DNA of 54,031 bases from Micractinium sp. NFX-FRZ (taxonomy: Eukaryota; Chlorophyta; Trebouxiophyceae; Chlorellales; Chlorellaceae): contig JAPTJF010000430.1 in assembly GCA_029339195.1 (NCBI GenBank), forward strand, positions 1 to 54,031. Direction: 5' to 3'. Of this stretch, positions 41,206 to 54,031 are shown piece after piece; the first letter of the stretch is position 1, and each line of letters begins with the position of its first letter. Position numbers and translations under genes: made by a program. The notes beneath the pieces were generated by a model. That model was given only the letters and a program-made list of their open reading frames with translations, did not search any database and had not been told where the DNA came from.

Positions 41206-44200
41206 TCACATGCGCGCCTTCATCTCCTCAATCGTGTCCTTGAGCTCCCCCGCCTCCGCCATCTCCAGCACGATGTCGCACCCGCCCAGCAGCTCGCCGT
41301 TGACATACACCTGTGGCCAGGAGGGGCGGGCAAATGCAGACCAGCGGTGGTTAAGCAGCAGCATGCTCGCCCAGGAGCAGGGGAGACGGCAGTACCTCGT
41401 CCTGCCTTCATCTGCTGCCCTGCCCCCACCTTGGCTAGCAAGCACATACCCCGCACCGAACGCCCTGCGCCACTGCCACGGCCCGCACCTGCGGGTACAT
41501 CCAACGGCTGCCACACCCTCACGGACATCGTGCCACAGCCAGTACAAGGGTGCCCATGCTCACCTGAGGGTAGGTGGGCCAGCTGCTGTACTCTTCGAGC
41601 CCCTGCCGCACTCTTACAAACAACACCCCACCGCCAAAGCAAGGGTGCAGAACTCCGGCTCGCCTGAGGGTAGGTGGGCCAGCTGCTGTACTCCTTGAGC
41701 CCCTGCCGCACCGCCTCGTCCGACAGGATGTCAAACGAACCAAACTCCTCGCCCGTCCCCCGCAGCGCCTCCGCCACCTTGCGGCTGAACCCGCAGCGCG
41801 GCTCAGCGGGGTTGCCCTGCGGGGCAGGTGGAGGTGTTGCGGGGGCAGGTGGAGGAACAGTGCAGGAGTGTTGGATGGGCAAGGCTGGCAGGTAAACGGT
41901 GTTGCCCGCGCATGCATCAGCGACGTGTTTAATGCACTGCACGGCCATGTGAGGTGTGCTGGACAGGCAACCATACGACCCTTTCATGCCCTGTTCCTGC
42001 TCCGGACACCACTCCTGACAATGCTCTGCCCAACCCAGTGTCTGGGCCTGTGTCTTTGCCCCCTCCAGTACACTGCCCCTGCCCTCCCACCCGGCCCCAC
42101 CTTCATGAACAGCATCACCGGCTGCTGCTTGACCAGCTGCTCCAGCCGAGCCTGCAGCGCCGCCTTGGGGTCCGCTGCCGCCTGGGCCTTGGCCAGCTCA
42201 GCCTGCAGCCAACAGAGGATGTTCAAGCGTGGGTGGACCGCGAGTTGTTGCAGAGGGCGGCAGGGTAAGGCTGCCTTGGGGTCGGCTGCCGCCTGGCCCG
42301 TGGCCAGCTCAGCCTGCAGGCACAGGGGTCCACGCCGAGGATGAGAGGTAGAGGGAGAGAGACAGGACAAGGAGTGCGAGACAGTCAGGGAATGGACCAG
42401 ACCAGCCGTGTAGCTCATTCAATCGCCAGCCTGCAGCTCCCCCACTGTCACCCCACAGACCTCCAGCTCCCCCTGCCTATACAGTCTCACACACAATGCT
42501 GTACACCCACCCTAGCACAAACTACCCACCACATGTAATGCGCACACCACCCACCCACCTTCAGCTCCCCGGCCTCTGCCATCTCCAGCACAATGTCGCA
42601 CCCGCCCAGCAGCTCGCCGTTGACGTACACCTGGGGGTAGGTGGGCCACTGGGAGTACTCCTGCACACCCCAGTGGAGGTGGAGTGGAAGAGGAAGACGA
42701 GGTGCGCTTCACATTCAGCTGAGGGTAGGTGGGTACCAACGGCACTCAAGCAGGGCACTCAGCATCCAGGGTGCGGAGGGGGCAGAGGGGCAGGGTTGGC
42801 GTTGAGGCAGGCACATACGGGCAGGAAGCAGGAGCGGCGCATGGCAGCCTCAGCGTGCAAGGCAAGGCCCCAGCGCATGCGGGATGAGGGACAAGTGCCC
42901 GACCAAGAGCGCTCGGATGATGTTGAAACAAGTGTGCCGCAAAACACACTTAAGCGCCCCCCGCCCAGGCACCCCTCAAGCAACATGCTGCGCACCTTGA
43001 GCCCCTGCCGCACCGCCTCGTCAGACAGGATGTCAAACGACCCAAAGTCGCCCGCCCCCGCCCCCTGCAGCGCCTCCACCACCTTGCGGCTGAAACCGCA
43101 GCGGGGGGCGTCGGGGGAGCCCTGCAGGGGGGAGCAGGGGGGTGAAGGCGTGGGGCAGGGCAGTGCAGGCGTGTGGAGAGAAGGGTGGGAGCCAGCTGGG
43201 TGCCGGCTCCGCCCCCCCAAACACAACAGGGCGGAAGGTGAGCCCTGGCGGAGGAAGGGGTGGGAGGGCCGGGCGGTGCCGCACGCAGGCAGCAAGGTCC
43301 GCAGGCGTGCCCATGACACTCAGGTGCGCGCGATGCAAGATGCGGGATGCATGGAGTGCAGCCACTTGAGCAACCCGGGAGGGGGCCCGCGCCAGTGCAC
43401 CAGTGCGGCGGCCGTCTGGCCGTCCGGCTGGCGGCGGGCCCAAGGGGGCGGCATGTCAGAGCAAGGATGACTGTTTCAGCTGTGTTTTCCTCCTGGGGAA
43501 GTCACTGCCCATAGTACTGTGTTTGCTCGGGGCAGGTCCTCGGAGTACGAGCCTTTCTCATCAACCATGCGCGCTTCCCTGCTTGCCCCTCCCCATGTGC
43601 ATGTGCGTTCAAGCACGTCTGTGCAGGCATGCAGTCGACCACAGAGGGATACAGGCAGGCATGCAGGGCAGGGGCAGGGCAGGGCAGGCAGGGCAGGGTA
43701 GGGTGGGGCAGGGCAGGCCGGCCTTCTCAAACTGCCCGGCAAATTGGCCGCTTCCCCTGCCCGGCATCCTTGCCCAATCCAGTACCCATCACTGCCCAGC
43801 CCTACAGGGTACAGGCCGCCACCCACCTTCATAAACAGCATGACTGGCATCTGGTTCACCAGCTGCTTCAGCCGGCTTTGCAGGTCGCCTGCGCGACCGC
43901 AACGGAGCACGAGGGGAGCATGCACATACGCAGGAGGTTGAGAGTGGGGTTGAAGGCAAGGAGAACACAGCTGGCCTGTGGACAACTTCCCTGGCCACGC
44001 CGCATGCGCATGCAGCGCAAGCCAGCTTCCAAAGGCACCCCGCCCACGCGGCCCCGGAGCACGGCCTGCCACAACTCGCCACACTCACCGCCGCTGGCAG
44101 GCTCAACATAGCTGGGTGCTGCCGCCGTCGCTGCTGGTGCTGCTGCCGCTCCTCCCGCCGCCGCCGCCCCTGCGCCGCTGGCCGCAAGTGTGTTAAACTT

Positions 44201-44638
44201 GGCGGTCAGGGCTGCTGCATCTGCTCCCTCTAGGCTTTCCACCACCTGGCCGTCCCGGAAGAACAGGAAGTACGGCACTACAGAGACGCTGTACTGCTCC
44301 GAAATGTCGGCCGCCTCCTCTGCCTCCACCCGGAAGGCGGAGACGGCGGGGGAGTCGGCTGCCAGCTGGGCGAGCACTGTGTCCAGGAAAGCGCATGGCT
44401 CGCACCAGGCTGCCCAGAAGTGCACCACTGCCTGTATACGAGGGGTGTGGGAGGATTGTGATGGGGATATGAGGGTCTGGGGTTGGAGCTTGGCGGGCGG
44501 CACCGCAGCAGGCGGCGGCGGCGGCGGCGGCAGCCGGCGCCACCGGCGGCGCTCTCCTCCGCCCGTCCCGCGGCGACGCACCAGGCGGTGACTGGCCACG
44601 GCCTTCTGGAAGGCGGTCAGATCGGTGAACGCCTGCAT
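41206..44638 (-). CDS. GRXS17: Monothiol glutaredoxin, Trx-Grx-Grx (GRXS17/GLRX3 type)
   Basis: Eight exons in phase: 44638-44582, 44431-44089, 43888-43827, 43121-42996, 42660-42559, 42202-42101, 41816-41664, 41310-41206; 349 residues. These cytosolic/nuclear proteins bind bridging [2Fe-2S] clusters and serve iron-sulfur and redox homeostasis. Residues ~1-115: thioredoxin-like domain with [10 protein letters not shown] and [15 protein letters not shown]. Then an Ala/Gly linker, and two glutaredoxin domains, each with PVMLFMKG, a CGFS active site (RCGFSRKV), a [20 protein letters not shown] block and a GEL terminus. Two Grx domains resemble animal and fungal GLRX3; Arabidopsis GRXS17 has three. 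The intron after exon 7 starts with a GC donor at 41663, while a copy 100 bases further on has GT; using the GT copy would shift frame. A second partial copy of exon 6 lies in intron 5. Confidence 0.95.
43660..43725 (+). repeat. G-rich GGCAG tract, quadruplex-capable
   Basis: A run of gggcaggg-type units on the plus strand (template strand of the glutaredoxin gene) within intron 3. Confidence 0.75.
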
Positions 44639-45259
44639 GCTGACACGATCGCTGGCCGGCAATCACAGAAGCTTCTGCACCGAGCGGCAGCGCCAATGCC
44701 AATATGTATGTAGGGCGAGTGGGATGAATGTATGCGTAGCGTCGGGCAGAGCAGAATCAGAATGGTTCAGACCAGGCCAAGCTGGACTTTTGGTGTTCAT
44801 GTGAACAGCAAGGATTTGCACGCTTGAAGCCACAACACAATGTCGGACACGGCAGGGGCACGTGCCGACTATCAGCCGAGACTCTGTGTTCAATCACCAC
44901 CATTCAAGCGGCGCCCCCGCCAGGGCACCGCCCACCAGTGCGGCTCGGTTATCAAACTTCATGCTCCAAGGACCCTTGCCTGGCCCGCCTATACCCCTGA
45001 AGGTTTGTGTGCCTGGTTGACTGGGATCACATACGTAACTAAAATCAAGTGCATCAGCTGCAGCTGGGGCTTGTGAATCAGAGGGGCCTGAACAAGCGGG
45101 CTTTCGGGGGCTGTGCAGTGCTGTGGGGGTGAATATGTACTGATGGGTGGCCCGGGTGGGGCCACGCTGTGCCTGGTAGGTGGTCAAAGTGAAGCAAAAG
45201 AATGGCCTCTAAGGAGGTCTGGTGCAACCGGGAGGCGTGGCGCGCCCCGCCCCGCCTGC
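44639..45259. other. Intergenic
   Basis: Promoter side of the glutaredoxin gene and 3' flank of the F-box/LRR gene. No coding exon recognised. Confidence 0.6.
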
Positions 45260-47389
45260 TCACACCACGGTGAGCTGCGGCAGGCGCCGCTTCAGCGCTC
45301 GCACCCACCGCTGCATGCTGGGATGGCTCAGCCCCAGGTCCAGCTTGGTCAGGTGCGGCAGGCCGGCCAGCACGTCCATGTCGCCCGACGTCAGGTCGCA
45401 GGGGCGTCCCTGGAATCCAGAGATGTAGAGCTCACGCAGGGAGGTGGCCGCCGATAGCGCTGGCGGCAGCCGCTCAAAGGCGTTGTTCACGAGGTTGAGG
45501 CTGTGCAGGGCTGCAAAGAGGTTGGAGATACTCGGAAACCGTGTCAGGAGCTGCAGGTTGCTGGCAGCGCCACCCAAGCGTGGGCGCCGGCGTGGCCAAC
45601 ATCCGTGCACCCACTGCATCACCATCAGAGCAGCTGCCACCCAGCTGCCAGAGCAGCTGCCACCCAGCTGCCTGCTCCACCACGCCCACTGCTTCCGCGC
45701 ATTGTCAACCAGACAATACTTACTGGAAAGGTAGGGCCCGGGCGGCAAGTCAACAAGCCCGCCGTCCTCGATTGTAAGCTCGTCCAGCCCAGCCTTGCTG
45801 AGGATGCACGCCGGCAGCATGCCCATCTCCCGACGCGCAATGTGCAGGCTACGCAGCTGCGTGGCCTGTGCCAGCAGCACCTCCAGCACCGGGACTGAAA
45901 GGCCTTGTGAGGCCATGCGCAGTTCCAGCCCCGCCAGCGCTGCCAGCAGGGGGCTGCGCCAGCTGGCGGGGTCGGCAGCCGCAGCACCCATCTGTGGGGA
46001 CAGCCGGAGGGAGAGGCAGCGGCCCGCAAGGGTGGCCCTTGGCGGCAGCACCGCCGTGAGCAGCTGGTGGAGCGACGCCATCGGCCCCAGCCCACATACT
46101 GAGATCAGGCTACGCCAAAAGAATACCGCGTATTCAATCTGCCGCTCAGAGCTGCACCCCTGGAAGCACGCGCTGCCAACCTGCGTGCATTTGTAGATAC
46201 ATGGGCATCGGCCAATGGGCAGGCCCCTGGGGGGGCATCAACGGCAACCAAGGGGCACCGGGAGAGCACATGTGACACAGCAAACATGTGACACGGGGCT
46301 TCAAGGCTCACCTGCACCGTGCCAAAAGACCTGTAACGAAGCAGTTGCAGGTTTGGGAAGTTGCAGGGGGCTGGAAAGAGGCGAGGGCCGCCGGCTTGAG
46401 AGTTGTCCAACAGCACAAGTTCTTGCAGCTGCGTCAGCAGCGCCACTTGCTGAAGATCTGGCAGTGGTGCAAAGCTGCTCAGCGAAAGGGAGGTGAGCTT
46501 GGTGAGGTGCTGGCTGATGGCCTCGATCAGGCCGCTGGGCAGCACCGCTGCCGAGTGGCAAGCGAGGGTACGCAGCTGTCGCAGCTCCGCCAGGATGGCG
46601 GGCAGGCCGGGCGGCAGGGAGGGGGTTGGCATAGCCAGGCGGCCACGCAGCTCCAGCCGCTGCAGCTGGCCGAAGCGCGGCAGGGCTGCCGCTGCCTGCA
46701 GCGGCATTTCCTGGTCGCACTGAAATGCAAGCTGGGTCATCTTGGCGGGCTGCAGCAGGCTCAGCACGTTGGCCAGGGAGGGGTAGCCCATAATGCCGCC
46801 GCCAGCAAGCTCCCACCGCTCCAGCCTGCCGCTGCTGGTCTCCTCAGAGTCCCACACCTCCAGCTGTTCCACCAGGCCGCCCACGCGCCGCAGCAGCGCG
46901 ATCTTGGCATGCAGCCAGGTGGTGCCGGTGCCCACAATGCAGCGGGTGGGGGCTTCAAGGCCCGGCGTGACCTTGAGGCTGCGCCACAGCCCGCTCTCAG
47001 CGTAGAACAACGCGTTCCAACGCTTGGACACCAGGGTGAGAGAGGGCCTGTGCAGATGGGCAATGGCAAAGGTGCCAGGTGTGTCAACAGCACCGCCTGG
47101 GCGGGTGGGGCAGGCTTGAGCAGGGGGGGTGCGCCGCCTGGAGAGCCAGTGGCGGGGACCGGGGCAGCAGCGGGGAGGGGCGGACGAACCCTGCCCATTC
47201 GCTTCCTTCCTACATGCCGTCCAGCATGCTTATACCCGGTGCATCTCACCCTTCTGAGCGGCCGGCGAGCCCCAAGATAGCGCCCAGCAGCGGGTCGGGC
47301 AGCGCCTCGGTGCTGGGAGCCGACGGCTGCATGCTCGGACAGGACGATGTCAGTTGACAGAACCGCTGCACGAGGACACGCTGCGCCAT
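45260..47389 (-). CDS. F-box and leucine-rich-repeat protein
   Basis: Four exons in phase: 47389-47250, 47047-46312, 46063-45724, 45510-45260; 488 residues. The N-terminal ~70 residues form an F-box-like helix bundle: EALPDPLLGAILGLAG, then GPSLTLVSKRWNALFYAESG and LWRSLKV, so the protein probably recruits a target to an SCF ubiquitin ligase. The rest is leucine-rich repeats: LQRLELRGRL, LRQLRTLACHSA, LTKLTSLSLSSFAPL, LRSLHIARREMG, LDELTIEDGGLVDLP, LHSLNLVNNAFERLP, LRELYISGFQG and LTKLDLGLSH, ending LPQLTVV. The substrate is unknown. The exon 3 acceptor (CACCAG at 46064-46069) was chosen because the nearer-upstream AG breaks frame; this junction is the weakest part of the model. Divergent from the RHM-like gene with only 164 bases between start codons. 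Confidence 0.83.
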
Positions 47390-47553
47390 GAGGTTCCACG
47401 CTGTCCCTGCGGCACATTTCGAAGCAGTGCCCACTGTGCCTCAGAAGGCGATATAGACCCCATAGCCCGCTGTTGAGGTCTGCTAGCAGCTGCAGCCTGC
47501 AGAGGCACCGCAGGCTCCTAGCGCTAGCGCACCAGCCTTCCAAACCTTGTCAG
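47390..47553. promoter_or_regulatory. Short bidirectional promoter region
   Basis: Only 164 bases separate the start codons of the divergent F-box/LRR gene (minus) and UDP-glucose 4,6-dehydratase gene (plus). Both promoters or leaders must overlap here unless either gene has upstream noncoding exons. It contains the GCGCTAGCGC palindrome at 47521-47530. No TATA box is evident. Confidence 0.6.
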
Positions 47554-52148
<4,595 letters not shown>

Positions 52149-52474
52149 CGCCACCCTCCAGTACCAGGTATTGCACGCCCCAAGACCAGTGCTTCCGCCA
52201 GACAGAATGACTGGACCACACACACGAATGACAAGACAAGCGCACCAACGGGGGCATTGTGTTGATGGAGTTCTCTGCGCCTTCATCTGCCTGCTGTACA
52301 AGGAAGCTGCAGGTAGCTGCTCAGCTGAGCTCTGAGGTGGTGTGAGGTACCACATGTAAGCAGATGAAGGTACCTCGCAGCCGCTGACCTGGCGGCAGAG
52401 TTAGGAGGCATGTTCAGGGGCTTGCTCACCATTCCTTTGCCCTTACACCCCTCGCTTCGCCAACCACATCCGCC
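52149..52474. other. Intergenic
   Basis: 3' flank of the RHM-like gene and leader of the next plus-strand gene. No coding exon recognised. Confidence 0.6.
52355..52359 (+). promoter_or_regulatory. TGTAA polyadenylation signal (RHM-like gene)
   Basis: TGTAA about 210 bases past the stop and 115 bases before the next start codon. Confidence 0.55.
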
Positions 52475-53083
52475 ATGGCACCTTCCGAGGCTCGCATGCG
52501 CTTTTTGTTCACGGTGACACTTGTGGTGCCGGCCACCCTGGCGCTGCTGCACGTGTGGGCTCCCGACTCCGCAGCCCGCCTCTGCTGGGGCGGCAAGGCC
52601 TGCTCCGGAAACCTGCCCTTCGGGCTGCTGGGCTCCTTTTGGGGCGCCGCCGCCATCTGCAGCCTCCTGGCGCTCAGGGAACCGCTGAAGTGGAGGTGAG
52701 CTCACGGAATTGCGCGTACCTCACAGGGGCCTTGCAAGCAGCAGTACAAACAGGGGCGGGCGGGCGGACCAGCGGGCGGCAGCTGCCCAGCGCGCACTGT
52801 GCATCCCACCCCAGTGCTTCACGTTCCTTTGCTTCCGCACTTCCCTTGACTGTCCTGCAGCCCTGTGATGGTCATGCTCATCCTCTACAAGCTCATCTTT
52901 TTTGCCACCTCCATCCTGCCCCTGCTCCTCACGGGGCGTGCCTCCGAGATACCTGCCATCCCAGCCGCCGTCTTCTTCTCCTTCCTCCCCGTCATGTTTG
53001 CCTGCACACCCTGGGGCTACCTGCTGGGTGCGCGCGGCGGCACTGACGGCAAGGGGAGCGCCAATGGCAGCAAGGCGGAGTGA
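52475..53083 (+). CDS. Small four-helix membrane protein, copy 1
   Basis: Two exons in phase: 52475-52695 and 52861-53083; 147 residues. I do not recognise the family. Hydrophobic segments are FLFTVTLVVPATLALLHVW, FGLLGSFWGAAAICSLLAL, VMVMLILYKLIFFATSILPL and IPAAVFFSFLPVMFACTPWG, so a four-pass membrane protein is likely. Shared with the next gene are the GG(K/A)ACSG(N/P)LP motif between helices 1 and 2 and REP(L/M)(K/R)WR at the end of exon 1. The tail is hydrophilic. Two TGTAA signals follow at 53359 and 53368. Confidence 0.75.
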
Positions 53084-53608
53084 AGCAGGAGGTGGGCAAC
53101 GACGGGAGCGGCGGCGCCGCCCGCTGGGATCCCCTGCAGCTGGCCAGGCAATGTGCTGAGCTATCCAGCGCGTTCTCTGGTGCATGCTTTCTTTATTGCT
53201 TTCTTTCACCCACCGGCTCATGTTTAATTGTCTCACCCCTGTCTCTCCTTGCACCACGTATCTGGCAAGCCACGGCCACAAAGGCACAGTGTATGAAGCA
53301 TGCACACCTGCGGTTGAAGCGTTGGCAGCAGATTGAACACAATGCTGTTGAGTTCAGATGTAATCTGTGTAAGCCTCAGTGCTGGCTCCTATGACAGCTT
53401 GGGAAGTGGGGTTGAAGCGTGGCACCCACTGGGCTCCCAGTGCCACCGCGGCTGCCACTTGCAGTACCGCCGCCGCCGGTGCTGAGCTGGCAGGCTTGCA
53501 TGTGCAGTTTGGCATGTGCAGTTTGGCATGTGCAGTTTGGTATCTCGCGTGGACCCCGATCCCACGACTCCCTGGCTCTCCTGTTGCCGCTACCCACCCC
53601 ACTCCGCG
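53084..53608. other. Intergenic between tandem paralogues
   Basis: 3' flank of copy 1 and leader of copy 2. Includes a tandem tgtgcagtttggca repeat (three units, 53501-53540) and two TGTAA signals (53359-53363, 53368-53372). Confidence 0.65.
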
Positions 53609-53829
53609 ATGGTGTCGCCTGAGACTCGCCTCCGCCTTATTTATGCCGGCACGCTCGTCGTGCCAGCCTTTCTGGCGCCCCTGCATACCGCGGCTCCCGA
53701 GCTTGCAGCACAGCTCATCTGGGGCGGCGCCGCCTGCTCTGGGCCGCTGCCCTATGGCCTGCTGGGCGCCTGGTGGGGCGCGGCGGCCGTCTGCAGTGTT
53801 TTGGGACTGCGAGAGCCGATGAGGTGGAG
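53609..53829 (+). CDS. Small four-helix membrane protein, copy 2 (first exon, truncated by window)
   Basis: Exon 1 encodes MVSPETRLRLIYAGTLVVPA, then FLAPLHTAAPELAAQLIWGG, AACSGPLPYGLLGAWWGAAA and VCSVLGLREPMRWR, ending at a GT donor in the same phase as copy 1. Its length (221 bases) equals copy 1 exon 1, and the two proteins align without gaps apart from the N-terminus. The second exon is not found in the remaining ~200 bases and probably lies beyond the right edge. Function unknown. Confidence 0.78.
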
Positions 53830-54031
53830 GTGAGAGACGCTGCGATCTCCCCAGAAGCCCCGCGGTGCAAGCCCTCCACTCAGCGCCGCCGGCAGGCGGC
53901 AGCTACCTGGCGCCTGCGCCCCCGAGCCACGGATTTGTAGCCGCCGCCGCCTATTCACCAGTAGATCCGACTGGTTCTCCCGCATTAGTTCCCTACATTG
54001 TAAGCCCGGGTTTTCAAATTCCCCACCTTGC

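Noticed and set aside
41206..42660. Possible third glutaredoxin domain from the repeated exon fragments
   Set aside because: The extra pieces are incomplete copies of exon 6 and of the exon 7 end; no third CGFS motif exists in the interval.

Overview
The window is nuclear DNA from a green plant-lineage microbe, most likely a GC-rich chlorophyte green alga (Chlorella or Micractinium-like trebouxiophytes fit best; this is inference). The reasons are high GC content, many short GT-AG introns inside almost every gene, TGTAA-type polyadenylation signals downstream of stops, a nuclear copy of the cytochrome b6f subunit PetN, and plant-type families: a RHM-like UDP-glucose 4,6-dehydratase, a CGFS multidomain glutaredoxin and a GRXS16-like GIY-YIG plastid protein. 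No bacterial operon features, tRNA or rRNA genes were recognised. Thirteen gene models were spliced by hand with every exon phase checked; twelve are full-length and one is cut by the right edge. A further orphan gene is partly resolved, and one ceramide-synthase locus is broken.

Layout: 1.4-2.9 kb minus, small secreted cystatin-like protein. 3.7-7.1 kb plus, TspO/MBR-like membrane protein. 7.9-16.6 kb is a rearranged block. It holds two halves of a ceramide synthase (LAG1/TLC) on the minus strand in permuted order, two circularly permuted copies of a ~0.7 kb segment, and between them an unrecognised multi-exon plus-strand gene (10.5-14.5 kb). 16.7-17.6 kb minus, a second cystatin with a QxVxG motif. 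18.9-23.0 kb minus, plastid-type GIY-YIG-domain protein. 23.8-27.1 kb minus, AAR2 splicing factor. 28.3-29.1 kb plus, PETN. 30.1-32.5 kb minus, Eyes-absent (EYA) phosphatase. 33.1-36.1 kb minus, a long disordered protein of unknown role. 36.7-40.8 kb minus, NTF2/SnoaL-like domain fused to a multi-pass membrane domain. 41.2-44.6 kb minus, Trx-Grx-Grx monothiol glutaredoxin (GRXS17/GLRX3 type). 45.3-47.4 kb minus, F-box/LRR protein, divergent from 47.6-52.1 kb plus, RHM-type UDP-glucose 4,6-dehydratase. 52.5-54.0 kb plus, a tandem pair of small four-helix membrane proteins, the second running off the window.

The genes are independent housekeeping and plastid functions rather than a pathway cluster. 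The most unusual theme is in the introns. At many exon borders the splice site plus the first or last 20-50 bases of the exon is repeated as degenerate copies inside the neighbouring intron, usually spaced about 90-115 bases (range 89-170). It appears in at least five unrelated genes (TspO-like, GIY-YIG, NTF2-like, glutaredoxin, RHM). In two cases the exon-proximal donor is a GC donor while a distal copy carries GT. This looks like a recurring mode of intron growth by tandem duplication across splice junctions.
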